Shown: positions 23,359 through 32,824, counted from the stretch's first letter. The stretch is 64,000 bases of DNA from Spirochaetota bacterium (GCA_023438065.1 JAEXRH010000008.1:248001-312000), one strand, 5' to 3'. Translations and numbers: made by a program. Notes: a model not told the origin generated them from the sequence alone.

Positions 23359-24829
23359 CTCCGATCATCGGCATCGGGTATTCCCCGAGGAAACATCCCT
23401 GGCAGAACCTGCAGTTCGTCGCGCTCGCCTCGCGCGCGCTGTCGTGGTTTTTCCCCCCGCGCTCGTGCGTCGCGTGTCCCGGCGAGCGGTCGCAGGACTG
23501 GAGCGCGTCGATCATCCCTTCCATCGAGATGAAGGCGAGGGAGTCGGCGCCGATGGCCTGGCGGATCTCCTCGATGTCGTAGTTCGCCGAGATGAGGTCC
23601 GCGCGCGCGGGCGTGTCGATGCCGAAGTAGCACGGGAACTTGACCGGCGGGCTCGAGATGCGGAAGTGAACCTCCCTGGCGCCCGCCTTCCTGAGAATCT
23701 GGATGAGTCGGCGGCTCGTGGTGCCGCGGACTATCGAGTCGTCGATGATGACCACGCGCTTTCCCTCGATGTCGCTTCTCACCGCGTTGAGCTTGACGAA
23801 CACCATCGCCTCGCGCTCTTCCTGGCTCGGGGCGATGAAGGTGCGGCCGATGTACTTGTTCTTGACGATGCCCATCGCGTAGGGGATGCCGGTCGCTTTC
23901 GAGAAGCCCATCGCGGCACCGAGTCCCGAGTCGGGAACGCCGACGACGACGTCGGCGGCGACGCCGGACTCGCGGGCGAGGACCTCGCCCATCTTCTTGC
24001 GCGCCTCGAGGACCGGGATCCCGTCCATGATCGTGTCGGGCCGGGCGAAGTAGACGTACTCGAACACGCAAACTTTTTTCGAGGTCTTCTCGCCGAAGTT
24101 GAACGAGAGCACTCCGTCGTCGTTGATGATGACGATTTCCCCGGGCTCGATGTCGCGGACGAGTTCGCCGCCGATCGCGTCGATCGCGCAGGACTCGCTC
24201 GCGAGCACCCAGCCGTTCTGCACCTTCCCGAGGCACAGGGGCCTGATGCCGTTCGGGTCGCGCGCGCCGATGAGGGTCTTCTCGGTCATCACGCACAGGG
24301 CGAACGAGCCCTTGATGAGCTGGATCGTGTCGGTGAGCGCGCGCTCGAGCCCCTTCTTGTAGTTCTTCGCGATGAGCTTGATGATGACCTCGGAGTCGCT
24401 CGTCGAGGTGAAGGTCGAGCCCGTTTCCTCGAGAAACTCCTTCATGGGGTCGGTGTTGACGAGGCTGCCGTTATGGGCGACCGCGATCGTGCCGAGTTTC
24501 GAGCGCGAGACGAAGGGTTGCGCGTTCTCGATCGTCGCCTTGCCCGAGGTGGAGTAAAGGACATGGCCGATAGCGACGTGACCCTTGAGGGCCGCGAGGT
24601 TTTCCTTGTTGTATACGTCCGCGACGAGCCCGATCTCCCTGAAGTGGTCGATCTTCTCGCCGTCGGCGACCGCGAGACCGGTCATTTCCTGGCCGCGGTG
24701 CTGGAGCGACTGGAGACCGTAGTAGGCGAGCCTCGACGCCGTCTGGTCGTGGTTGGAGAGGTAGATTCCGATGACGCCGCAGTGGTCCTTCGGCTTGTCG
24801 TCGCAGTTGAGCTCGAGCGATGTATCCAT
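23342..24829 (-). CDS. purF: Amidophosphoribosyltransferase
   Basis: First committed step of purine synthesis: PRPP plus glutamine gives phosphoribosylamine. Class II glutamine amidotransferase domain (residues ~17-240) with the nucleophile in DHCGVIGIY preceded by a 16-residue propeptide, as in the self-processing Bacillus type. The phosphoribosyltransferase domain has the PRPP loop VVIIDDSIVRGTTSRRLI. Cysteines in VKFPCYFGID and NCRFCQGC fit the [4Fe-4S] cluster of the Bacillus type. The stop codon lies inside a 12-bp-arm hairpin. GGGGAG precedes the ATG. Confidence 0.97.
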   Translation of the reverse strand: MDTSLELNCDDKPKDHCGVIGIYLSNHDQTASRLAYYGLQSLQHRGQEMTGLAVADGEKIDHFREIGLVADVYNKENLAALKGHVAIGHVLYSTSGKATIENAQPFVSRSKLGTIAVAHNGSLVNTDPMKEFLEETGSTFTSTSDSEVIIKLIAKNYKKGLERALTDTIQLIKGSFALCVMTEKTLIGARDPNGIRPLCLGKVQNGWVLASESCAIDAIGGELVRDIEPGEIVIINDDGVLSFNFGEKTSKKVCVFEYVYFARPDTIMDGIPVLEARKKMGEVLARESGVAADVVVGVPDSGLGAAMGFSKATGIPYAMGIVKNKYIGRTFIAPSQEEREAMVFVKLNAVRSDIEGKRVVIIDDSIVRGTTSRRLIQILRKAGAREVHFRISSPPVKFPCYFGIDTPARADLISANYDIEEIRQAIGADSLAFISMEGMIDALQSCDRSPGHATHERGGKNHDSAREASATNCRFCQGCFLGEYPMPMIGELGKR

Positions 24830-24853
24830 GTTTCCGGTCTCCCCGTGTAGAAA

Positions 24854-25336
24854 TTATCCTAACGCGCGCGAATCGAGTCCCGCGCGCGCCTCTTCCTTGA
24901 GCTGATTCCTGAATGCCTTGAGTTTTGCCTTGAGTTCCGGATACTTGATCGCGAGGATCTCGACGGCGAGATAGCCCGCGTTCGCCGCGTTGTCGAGCCC
25001 GACGGTCGCGACCGGTATCTGCTTGGGCATCTGCACGATGGAAAGGAGCGCGTCGAGCCCGCCGACCTTTCCGCCGTCGAGCGGCACGCCGATGACCGGG
25101 AGAACCGTCATCGAGGCGATGACGCCCGGCAAATGCGCCGCGAGTCCCGCGCCGGCGATGATGACCTCAGTCCCGTCGCGTTCGGCCTCGGCGACCTTTT
25201 CCGCGAGGAGTTCGCCCGAGCGGTGCGCGGAGAGTATGTACGAGGAATACTCGACCCCGAACTCCGCGAGTACGGCGGCGGCTTTCTTCATGGTATCTGT
25301 GTCTGATTTGGATCCGAAAAAGATGGTGGCTTTCAT
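24854..25336 (-). CDS. purE: N5-carboxyaminoimidazole ribonucleotide mutase (class I PurE)
   Basis: Converts N5-CAIR to CAIR. 160 residues with the class I motifs GSKSDTDTM, LSAHRSGELL, IIAGAGLAAHLPGVIA and LDALLSIVQMP. Class I PurE normally works with PurK, which is not in this window. It differs from the class II AIR carboxylase known from Treponema denticola. The ATG at 25336 matches the family start, but a GTG at 25351 has AAAGG 5 nt upstream and may be the true start, adding five residues. It heads the purE-purF-purM-purN-DUF368 operon. Confidence 0.95.
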   Translation of the reverse strand: MKATIFFGSKSDTDTMKKAAAVLAEFGVEYSSYILSAHRSGELLAEKVAEAERDGTEVIIAGAGLAAHLPGVIASMTVLPVIGVPLDGGKVGGLDALLSIVQMPKQIPVATVGLDNAANAGYLAVEILAIKYPELKAKLKAFRNQLKEEARAGLDSRALG

Positions 25337-25414
25337 GTCTGACTGTATCACAGACGCCTTTCATTTTTCAAGCGGGACTGTTGCCTGTCGAGCCGACATG
25401 AAGCGGTTTACCGG

Positions 25415-26374
25415 TTAAATTCCCGGCATTCGATGCGATCGCCTGAACGCGCCGGGGGTCTGCCCCGTCTTTTTCAGGAAGAACCGGTAAAAATAGCTTT
25501 CATTCTCGAATCCCGATTCGATCGCGATCGCCCGGATCGGCATGTCGGTCGCCGCGAGAAGCTCGCGGGCGCGCTCGAGCCTCGCCGACGCGAGGTATTC
25601 CGCCGGGGTGACGGCGAACGCGCGCGTGAAGCATTTGTGGTAATAGGCCTCGGAGAGTTTCGCCCGTGAGGCCGCGTCGGCGACCGTGATCTTCGTCGCG
25701 AGATTCTCGCGCATCCATGACCGCGTCTCCTCGAGCCGCTCCAGCCGTTCGGCGCTTAGGCTACTTGCGTCGGCGGCCCGGTCGCGACCGGGATTTGCCC
25801 GCTGCGCGGCGAGCCTCAGATAGCGGTAGAGAATCTCGGCGAGGCATGCCTTCTCGAGAACCTCGGCGAAGGCGGTCGGATTGACGAATGCCCCGATGAC
25901 GCGCTCGAAAAGCGCGCGGAAGATCCCGTCGGAACCCGTCGGTATAAGGCTTTCCGTCGCGTCTATCGCCGGATTGTCGAACCGTGTCTGGACGGGTTTC
26001 GCGCCGTTTATGGGATATTCGTCAAGGGAGGGAAGGGTTCCGTCGAGGCTGAAGATGAGGCAGATGCAGTCGTATCGCATGAATCCGCGCGTCGTCTCGC
26101 CCGGTCTCCTGAAGATCACGTCGCCCTCGCTCACGGGATACGATATACCGTCGATGACCTGCCTTCCCCCGTCCGAGGAGAGGACGAACTCGAGCTCGTA
26201 GTCGGTCACCGTGCGGGAATGGAGGGCGAGCCCCCGGCGCCAGCGTTCAGGCGGAAAAAAGTAATAGGCGGTGATGAGCGCGGGATTGATCCTCTCGAGC
26301 CCGAAATACCCGCCAGCGCCCTCCGGCGGGCGGTTTACGGGGTATATACCGCTCGTGTCGCTCGGTTTTCGCAT
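25415..26374 (-). CDS. AraC-family transcriptional regulator with cupin sensor domain
   Basis: Residues ~45-150 are an AraC-type cupin sensor (YELEFVLSSDGGRQVIDGISY). Residues ~215-315 are the DNA-binding domain (ITVADAASRAKLSEAYYHKCF; IRAIAIESGFENESYFYRFF; TPGAFRRSHR). This form usually senses sugars. A -10 TACAAT ends 6 nt before the ATG and there is no ribosome site, so the message may be leaderless. It is divergent from an orphan sugar ABC permease gene with an 88-bp gap, making that gene the likely target. Confidence 0.9.
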   Translation of the reverse strand: MRKPSDTSGIYPVNRPPEGAGGYFGLERINPALITAYYFFPPERWRRGLALHSRTVTDYELEFVLSSDGGRQVIDGISYPVSEGDVIFRRPGETTRGFMRYDCICLIFSLDGTLPSLDEYPINGAKPVQTRFDNPAIDATESLIPTGSDGIFRALFERVIGAFVNPTAFAEVLEKACLAEILYRYLRLAAQRANPGRDRAADASSLSAERLERLEETRSWMRENLATKITVADAASRAKLSEAYYHKCFTRAFAVTPAEYLASARLERARELLAATDMPIRAIAIESGFENESYFYRFFLKKTGQTPGAFRRSHRMPGI

Positions 26375-26380
26375 GACAGG

Positions 26381-26386
26381 ATTGTA
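26381..26386 (-). promoter_or_regulatory. -10 box directly before the AraC start codon
   Basis: Minus-strand TACAAT, separated from the ATG at 26374 by only 6 nt, which puts the expected transcription start at the start codon. Confidence 0.45.
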
Positions 26387-26462
26387 CAGTAATTGGCAAG
26401 ATTATTCATAGACCGCGGCGCAACGCGCGGGGTATCATTCCCCGTATAGGAGTGATTCGCCC

Positions 26463-27305
26463 ATGAGGATAGCCCTTGTTCGCTTGTCGGCGAGTCGCGC
26501 CGTCATGTACGCCCTGATGCTTGTCCTTCTCCTTCTTTCGATCGTTCCCATCTATCTCGTTCTCGTGAACGTTACCCGGTCCACCGACGAGATCAACTCG
26601 GGACTGTCCCTTCTTCCCTCCACGCATTTCCGCGACAACTGGCGCGTCCTGAGCACGAACACCCTTGATCTCGGGCGTGGCTTCGGGAACAGCGCGTTCG
26701 TCGCGACGCTCGTCGCCCTTCTCGCGACCTACTTTTCCGCGATGACCGCCTACGGTCTTCATATGTACCGCTTCGCGGGACGCCGTTTCGTCTGGGCCCT
26801 CATCCTCGTCGTCATGACCCTGCCCGCGTCCCTTTCCTTCATCGGCTTCTATCAGTGCATGTCGCGTTTCATGCTGCTCAATTCCTTCATTCCGCTCATC
26901 GTCCCCTCGATCGCCTCGGCGGGATCGGTGTTTTTCATCCGCCAGTATCTCATGACGATCCCGGTGCGGGAACTCGCGGAGGTCTCCCGGCTCGACGGCG
27001 CGGGCGAGTTCAGGATCTTCAACGCGATCGCCCTCCCGATCATGGTGCCCGCGCTCGCCATTCAGGCCTTCTTCGCGTTTCTCGGTTCATGGAACAACTT
27101 CTTCACGCCGTTTATCCTCCTTTCCGACATGAAGCTCTATACCCTTCCCATGATGGTCCAGCTCTTGCAGACGAATATCCATAACGTCGATTTCGGGAGC
27201 CTCTATCTCGGGATCGCGGTCTCCATCGTCCCGATCCTGTCGGTATACTCCCTGTGCTCGCGCTACCTCATCAGCGGGCTCACGATGGGAAGCCTGAAGG
27301 AATAA
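26463..27305 (+). CDS. Sugar ABC transporter permease (MalG/CUT1 type), orphan
   Basis: A 280-residue inner-membrane protein with six predicted helices and the EAA loop of CUT1 permeases (ELAEVSRLDGAGEFRIFNAI...P), which contacts the ATPase. Such permeases normally act with a MalF-type partner, a binding protein and an ATPase; none of these is adjacent. AGGAG lies about 9 nt before the ATG. Its neighbours are a divergent AraC regulator and a cytosolic sugar-binding histidine kinase 78 bp downstream, so it may supply a sugar sensed by both. It may also be the remnant of a larger operon. Confidence 0.88.
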   Translation: MRIALVRLSASRAVMYALMLVLLLLSIVPIYLVLVNVTRSTDEINSGLSLLPSTHFRDNWRVLSTNTLDLGRGFGNSAFVATLVALLATYFSAMTAYGLHMYRFAGRRFVWALILVVMTLPASLSFIGFYQCMSRFMLLNSFIPLIVPSIASAGSVFFIRQYLMTIPVRELAEVSRLDGAGEFRIFNAIALPIMVPALAIQAFFAFLGSWNNFFTPFILLSDMKLYTLPMMVQLLQTNIHNVDFGSLYLGIAVSIVPILSVYSLCSRYLISGLTMGSLKE

Positions 27306-27383
27306 TTCCCGTATCGGCCCGGACAAAAGATTCCCCACATTTTACTTTCGTTCGGGTGAAAGCGGGAGTACAATGGGAGCGTA

Positions 27384-29918
27384 ATGACGGCAGGACGGAA
27401 GACGGTCGGCGTGCTCATCAACGGGTTCGACCAATCATACCAGCAGAACGTCAGGGCTGGCGTCGAAGACGCGGCAAACGCCCTCGATATTGACGTATTT
27501 TACCTGAACAGCGGTAGCCTCGATTCTCCCTATGACCACGAGCGCATGCGGAACGAACTCCATCGATTCATCAGGCCGCGCGTCATCGACGGCTTTTTCG
27601 CGGTGTCGACGACGGTTTCGAGCTTCAGCGGCCCCGACGCGCTCGCGAACGCCTTCAAGGACCTGTACGCGAGCGTTCCCGTCGTCGTCCTCGGTTCGCC
27701 CTGGCCCGGCGTTTCGTCGTTTTCGGTCGATAACCGCCATGGCGTGCGCGAGGTCATGACGCACCTCATCGAACGGCACGGGCGGCGGCGCTTCGTGTTC
27801 GTTTCGGGCCTTGGCGACAACCATGACGGCAACGAGCGGCGGGACGCCTTTTTCGATACCCTCGCCGAGTACGGACTCGAGCCGGCCGACCCGAACCCGG
27901 TACGGGGCGACTTCGTCTATGAGGTCGCGCTCTCGGAGTTCCGGAAATGGCTCGCTCGCGGCGTATCCTTCGACGCGGTCGTCGCGGCGAACGACGAGAG
28001 CGCCTTCGCGTGTTTCGACGCGATGCGGGAGCGCGGGATCAGGGTGCCCGACGACGTATCGCTCGCGGGTTTCGACGACATCGATAATTCCCGCTTTTAC
28101 GACGTCCCCCTTACCACCGTCAGGCAACCGCTTCGCGAGATCGCCCGGGAGTCGGTCATGACCCTCGGCCGGATGATCTCGGAGGGCGCTCCTCCCGTCC
28201 AGCGCGTCTTCCCGACGAGGGCCGTGATCAGGCAGTCCTGCGGTTGCTGTTCGGGATCGGCCCGATCGTCCTACGACCTGGGAACGGGCGGTTCCTCTCT
28301 CTCGGCGCTCGCCGGTTTCGAGGACGACCTCCGCGCGGTACGAACCGCCCTTCGCGCGCTCCGCGAGGGGAACTCGTCGATCGGCGACTTCATAGCGGAA
28401 TTCCAGGCCTTTCTCCACGGCGTTCAGCCGGACCCGAAACGCTTCGCCGCGATAGAGGAATTCGTTTCCGACCTCGAACGCCTCGCGGGGGACGGTTCCG
28501 GGAACGCGAACGTCTATCCGTGCGAGCTCGCCCTTTCCCGCGCGCGCATCCTCGTCGTGCAGAAAGCCGAGGCCTACCAGGCGAATCGCATGATCATGCA
28601 CCGTCAGCGCGACCGGATGATCCAGTACTCGGTCGCGCGACTGATGACCTCGTTCAGCCTCGAAAGCCTGCTCCAGAGGACGGATGCCCTGCTCGGGGAG
28701 ATCGGGATACGAAACGTGTTTATCTCCCTGTTCGAGCCGGGAACGGATAACGAGCGGGCGAAACTCGTCTTCGCGTATCGTGACGGCGCGCGCGTTTCGC
28801 TTCCCCCCGGGGGAATTCCCTTCTCGACCGAGCGTTTCGTTCCCGAGGGAATCGTGTCCGGGGAGAAACGGTTCGGTCTTTTCGTGGACACCCTCTTTCA
28901 CGAGGGCCTCCTTCTCGGGCTTTTGGTCCTCGATATCGATATCGAGGCCGAGACCTGGGGCGACGTGATCACCTCCCAACTCCGGAGCGCGCTTCGCGCA
29001 TCCCTTCTCATGGAGGAGTTCGTCGCGAAGGACGAGCGGCTCAACGTCGCGTTCCGCGAGCTTTCCTCGCGCGCGGACGAGCTTGAGCGCGCGAACCGGC
29101 AGATCCGCGAGGATCACGAGCGGCTCCTCTCGGCCGAGAAGATGGCCTCGCTCGGAAGGCTCACGGCCGGGATCGCCCACGAGATGAACACCCCGCTCGC
29201 CGCGGTGCGCGCGTCCCTTTCCGAGCTCGGGAACCTCGTCGGGGAATACCGCGCGTCCGCTGGCGACGGCGAGGTAACCGTCGCCGATCATCTCGCGATC
29301 GCGGACGACATGGAGCGCTCGGTCGATATCGCCCGTCGCTCCGCGGAGCGGGCGTCCGGCTTCATCAGGAGCATCAAGGGACAGACGCGCCAGAGCGAGT
29401 CCTCCGAGCCGGGAGTCCGCTTCGACCTTTCGAAGGCGATCACCGATTCCCTCGTCCTTCTGGCCCATGAGCTCAGGCGGGGCGGCTGCGGCGTGGAATT
29501 CTGGTCGCCCGAGTTCCCCATCATGGCCACGGGGAAACCCGACCGGCTCGTTCAGGTGATTACCAACCTCGTCATGAACGCGATCGACGCGATGGCGCCC
29601 GCGGGCGGGACGGTATCGATTTCCCTGTGCGAGGAAGGGGACAACGCGGTTTTGACGGTTTCGGACACGGGTTCCGGCATGGATCAGGAAACCCGGAGCC
29701 GGATCTTTGACCCGCTGTTCACGACGAAACCGTTCGGCGTCGGCACGGGCTTGGGCCTGACGATCGTGCATGATATAATAACCGGAGATTTTCGCGGAAC
29801 CATCGACGTATCAAGCGTTCCCGGGAACGGCACGACCTTTGCCGTGACGATTCCGCTCATCAAGGCATTGAACCACCGCGGGTTCCAGGAGACAGTCAAT
29901 GGCGCGCAAATTCCGTGA
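27384..29918 (+). CDS. Cytosolic LacI-like sugar-binding sensor fused to histidine kinase
   Basis: 844 residues with no signal peptide or membrane helix. Residues ~7-290 are a LacI/GalR-type periplasmic-binding-fold domain without a helix-turn-helix (VDGFFAVSTT-type core, VSLAGFDDIDNSRFYDVPLT, ending IRQSCGC). A linker and GAF-like region (~400-560) and a coiled coil follow, then a HisKA segment GIAHEMNTPLAAV with the phospho-acceptor His599. The ATPase domain has NLVMNAIDAM, DTGSGMD and GTGLGLTIVHDI. It overlaps the REC-GAF-GGDEF gene by 20 nt, its obvious partner. The likely signal is a cytosolic sugar. TACAAT lies 9 nt before the ATG. Confidence 0.9.
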   Translation: MTAGRKTVGVLINGFDQSYQQNVRAGVEDAANALDIDVFYLNSGSLDSPYDHERMRNELHRFIRPRVIDGFFAVSTTVSSFSGPDALANAFKDLYASVPVVVLGSPWPGVSSFSVDNRHGVREVMTHLIERHGRRRFVFVSGLGDNHDGNERRDAFFDTLAEYGLEPADPNPVRGDFVYEVALSEFRKWLARGVSFDAVVAANDESAFACFDAMRERGIRVPDDVSLAGFDDIDNSRFYDVPLTTVRQPLREIARESVMTLGRMISEGAPPVQRVFPTRAVIRQSCGCCSGSARSSYDLGTGGSSLSALAGFEDDLRAVRTALRALREGNSSIGDFIAEFQAFLHGVQPDPKRFAAIEEFVSDLERLAGDGSGNANVYPCELALSRARILVVQKAEAYQANRMIMHRQRDRMIQYSVARLMTSFSLESLLQRTDALLGEIGIRNVFISLFEPGTDNERAKLVFAYRDGARVSLPPGGIPFSTERFVPEGIVSGEKRFGLFVDTLFHEGLLLGLLVLDIDIEAETWGDVITSQLRSALRASLLMEEFVAKDERLNVAFRELSSRADELERANRQIREDHERLLSAEKMASLGRLTAGIAHEMNTPLAAVRASLSELGNLVGEYRASAGDGEVTVADHLAIADDMERSVDIARRSAERASGFIRSIKGQTRQSESSEPGVRFDLSKAITDSLVLLAHELRRGGCGVEFWSPEFPIMATGKPDRLVQVITNLVMNAIDAMAPAGGTVSISLCEEGDNAVLTVSDTGSGMDQETRSRIFDPLFTTKPFGVGTGLGLTIVHDIITGDFRGTIDVSSVPGNGTTFAVTIPLIKALNHRGFQETVNGAQIP

Positions 29919-31398
29919 GTCCGGGGCGTCCGGGCGCACAATCCTCCTTGTCGACGACAACCGCGAGTACCTCGAGGCGACCAGGCTCGTCCTCGAGCGC
30001 GAGGGACATGCGGTCGTCCTCGCGGAAAACGGAGAGGATGCCCTTCGTGTCGCCCGGGAATATCCCGTCGATCTCATGCTTCTTGACTATTATATGCCCG
30101 GGATGAACGGAGACGAGGTGCTCGCCGAGCTGAGGAAATTCCATCCCCTCATGCAGGTGATCCTTCAGACCGGCTACGCGAGCGAGAATCCTCCCCGGGA
30201 ACTCGTGAAAAAGCTCGATATCCAGGGGTACTTCGATAAAAGCGAAGGTCCGGAAAAGCTCTTGCTGTGGACGGACGTCGGGCTCAAGGCGGCGCATTCC
30301 GCTTCCATCCTCGAAAAGGGGCGTTCGGGAGTCAACTACGTGCTCGCGGAGACGCCCGGTATCTGCAGGATTCAACCGCTCGAGAGCCTCCTCTCAGGTA
30401 TTCTCTCCCGCTTCGTCGGTCTGTTCGGGACCCTGAATCTCCGATCCGGGATGATCGAACCGGACGACGAACCCAACGAGGCCATCGACGGTTTTCTCGC
30501 CATACCCGGCGAGGACGGCTCCTCCCTGACGATCAAGGCGACAACGGGACGATACGTTTCTGAGCCCGCGCTTGCCGAAACGGCTCTCCGCGATAACGCC
30601 TCGCGGTTCCATGGCGCGTTCAACCGCGGCTCTTTGGATGAATCGGATCGCGATACCGTGATCCCGCTTCGGGTCGCGAGTCAAACCGTCGGCATCGCGT
30701 ATTTTGTACGGCCCTTGGCGGACTGGACCGAGCGCGAGCTTACGCGCGTGTTCGCGAACCAGGCCGCGGTCGCCATCCAGAACGGGCAACTCTACGAGAT
30801 GGCGACGATCGATCCGCTCACCGGCGCGTTCGTGAGGAGGTTTTTCAACCAATGCCTCCTGCGCGCGCTCAAGGGATCGTCGCGGACCCTGAAGCCGGTC
30901 GGCCTCATCATGGTCGATATGGACAACATGAAGCCGATCAACGACCGGGCCGGGCATCTCGCCGGCGACCGCGCGCTCGTCGATCTCGCCAACGTGCTCA
31001 GGGAATCAACGCGAAGTTCGGACTTTATCGGCCGATTCGGCGGCGACGAGTTTTCGATTCTCCTTCCCGACAGTTCCGAGGAAGGCGTCTCGATGGTCGC
31101 CGAGCGGATTTTCGAGGGCTTGTCGAGATTGAATGCCCCCGGTCACGCCGGAGGCATGCCGATCATGGTCAGTCTCGGGATCGCGATCCTTGAGCCGCCG
31201 GCGGATGAAATCGACCAGGCGCGTCCCGTGTTTTGGCAGTCTCTCGCCGATTATCTCCTCAATCAGTCCGATTTGAGCCTGTATGAGGCAAAACGGGGCG
31301 GGAAGGGGTGCGCCGGACGGGTCAGGCGGCTTACCTGGCCCGATTCCGGGCTGCTTGACCTCGTCGCGACGACCGCGGACTTCTTTTCGGGGGAATAA
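29899..31398 (+). CDS. Response regulator with GAF and GGDEF domains (diguanylate cyclase)
   Basis: Residues ~14-130 are a receiver domain (ILLVDDNREY; phospho-acceptor D63 in LLDYYMPGMNG). Residues ~140-290 form a GAF-like domain. Residues ~300-480 are a GGDEF domain with an intact active site (FGGDEF, 381-385) and an RSSD I-site at 372-375 for product inhibition. It should make cyclic di-GMP when phosphorylated by the kinase encoded just upstream (20-nt overlap; AGGAG 7 nt before the ATG). This would link sugar binding to cyclic di-GMP output. Confidence 0.93.
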   Translation: MARKFRESGASGRTILLVDDNREYLEATRLVLEREGHAVVLAENGEDALRVAREYPVDLMLLDYYMPGMNGDEVLAELRKFHPLMQVILQTGYASENPPRELVKKLDIQGYFDKSEGPEKLLLWTDVGLKAAHSASILEKGRSGVNYVLAETPGICRIQPLESLLSGILSRFVGLFGTLNLRSGMIEPDDEPNEAIDGFLAIPGEDGSSLTIKATTGRYVSEPALAETALRDNASRFHGAFNRGSLDESDRDTVIPLRVASQTVGIAYFVRPLADWTERELTRVFANQAAVAIQNGQLYEMATIDPLTGAFVRRFFNQCLLRALKGSSRTLKPVGLIMVDMDNMKPINDRAGHLAGDRALVDLANVLRESTRSSDFIGRFGGDEFSILLPDSSEEGVSMVAERIFEGLSRLNAPGHAGGMPIMVSLGIAILEPPADEIDQARPVFWQSLADYLLNQSDLSLYEAKRGGKGCAGRVRRLTWPDSGLLDLVATTADFFSGE

Positions 31399-31405
31399 CG
31401 TCCCG

Positions 31406-31915
31406 TTACCGGGGAGTTATCGGCGCGAGGGCCTCGGACTCATTCATTCGCTGCCAGTACTGGCTTCGTCCGATCCCGAGGCCGATCTCTCCCCGCATCT
31501 CGAGGGTTTCCGTCATGAACTTCTTGCCGTCGGCCGGCCTGAAGGTGACCTTGCACTGATACATCTTGCCGTCGCCCGGGTCGATGATATTGCCCCCCTC
31601 CCATTGGCCGGGCGTTTTCATCCTGAGCCCGAAGATGAACGGGGTATTGATGACGGTCATCTTGCTCACGTCGCCGGGAACGGGGAAGTTTTTATACGGA
31701 CCCTTGCAGTGTACCGCGAGCGTGGTGTCATCCTGGTCCGGTACCCGGATGATTTCGCCGAATAACCCCCCGTTCTTCTCGTAAATCCTCCATTCGGCGG
31801 TGACCTTGCCGGTCTTTTCGTCGATACTCTTCCAGTAACCCTCAACCTTGTCCGCCGCCTGAAGGGAAACGGCGGCAAATACCGTTAAAACGCACAGGAA
31901 CGCGATCTTTTTCAT
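31406..31915 (-). CDS. Secreted DUF2147-like protein
   Basis: A signal peptide (MKKIAFLCVLTVFAAVSLQA) is followed by a ~145-residue domain starting VEGYWKSIDEKTGKVTAEWRI, with NGGLFGEI and FIFGLRMKTPGQWEGGNIID. This matches the DUF2147 pattern of small periplasmic beta proteins of unknown role. It is convergent with the diguanylate cyclase gene (7-bp gap) and divergent from nudC. Confidence 0.8.
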   Translation of the reverse strand: MKKIAFLCVLTVFAAVSLQAADKVEGYWKSIDEKTGKVTAEWRIYEKNGGLFGEIIRVPDQDDTTLAVHCKGPYKNFPVPGDVSKMTVINTPFIFGLRMKTPGQWEGGNIIDPGDGKMYQCKVTFRPADGKKFMTETLEMRGEIGLGIGRSQYWQRMNESEALAPITPR

Positions 31916-31973
31916 GCTTGACTCCTTTTATCAGTCCGTTTATTTCTATATAGTCTAGTACGAGAATATCCCG

Positions 31974-32813
31974 ATGACAGCCGATAGTTACTATATTTTT
32001 CGCTCAAGCGAACTTTTTTTGACCCCGGATCATACCCTCCCGGACCGCTTTCCCGAGATCCTTGCGGACTCGATCGTCGACTCCCTCGATCTTGAGGTCG
32101 CCGGTATCCGGTCCCGCGCGATTCTCCTGCGCGACGAGCTTCCTCGTTCGGCCGTCGTCCAGGGGTCGGTTTCCGGGCCGGGAATCACGGCGGACGGGCG
32201 CGGGCCGGGCGTCCCCGAAGGGGTCTGGCTCAGGCTCCGCGCGATCTCGGGCTCCGACGACCCCGCGATCCGCTCCCTTACCGCGCCGGCGTCCCGCGCC
32301 CTGGGTCTCCTCAACTGGCATCACTCCACGCGATTTTGCCCCCAGTGCGGCGCTCGGCTCGAGGATCATCCGGTCGAGCTGGCGCGGGTTTGCCCTTCGT
32401 GTACCCGGCTGATTTTTCCCCGTATCTCGCCTGCCATCATCGTTCTCGTGCGGAAGGAGGGACGGATCCTCCTCGCCCGCCACGCTCACCGGAATCAGGA
32501 CGTGTACGCGTGCATCGCGGGCTTTCTCGAGCACGGAGAGACCCTCGAGGAATGCGTCGCCCGCGAGGTTCGCGAGGAGACGGGTATCGAGGTCGGGAAC
32601 GTGACCTACGCCGGAAGCCAAAGCTGGCCGTTCCCGGACCAGCATATGGTCGCCTTTTACGCCGACTGGGTATCCGGCGATATCCGGGTTGACGGTTCCG
32701 AGATCGCTGAGGCCCGCTGGTTCGATCCGGCGAAGCTCCCGAATACCCCGATGCCGGGCACGATAGCCTGGAAGCTCATCACCGGCGCCGTCGAGTCGAT
32801 GTCCAAAAGGTGA
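31974..32813 (+). CDS. nudC: NADH pyrophosphatase / NAD-RNA decapping hydrolase
   Basis: Hydrolyses NAD(H) to NMN(H) and AMP and, in other bacteria, removes NAD caps from RNA. 279 residues: a variable N-terminal domain, a zinc ribbon (CPQCGARLEDH...CPSC), then a Nudix domain with the box GFLEHGETLEECVAREVREE and the NudC hallmark SQSWPFPDQHM (usual SQPWPFP). No ribosome site precedes the ATG at 31974. A TATAGT lies about 20 nt upstream in the 58-bp divergent region shared with the DUF2147 gene. Confidence 0.94.
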   Translation: MTADSYYIFRSSELFLTPDHTLPDRFPEILADSIVDSLDLEVAGIRSRAILLRDELPRSAVVQGSVSGPGITADGRGPGVPEGVWLRLRAISGSDDPAIRSLTAPASRALGLLNWHHSTRFCPQCGARLEDHPVELARVCPSCTRLIFPRISPAIIVLVRKEGRILLARHAHRNQDVYACIAGFLEHGETLEECVAREVREETGIEVGNVTYAGSQSWPFPDQHMVAFYADWVSGDIRVDGSEIAEARWFDPAKLPNTPMPGTIAWKLITGAVESMSKR

Positions 32814-32824
32814 ACGGTTTTAGG

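Noticed and set aside
24854..25336. Class II PurE (AIR carboxylase) as in Treponema denticola
   Set aside because: The SAHR, GAGLAAHLPG and LSIVQMP motifs are class I.
27435..29771. A 778-codon minus-strand frame
   Set aside because: Antisense shadow of the sugar-binding kinase gene.
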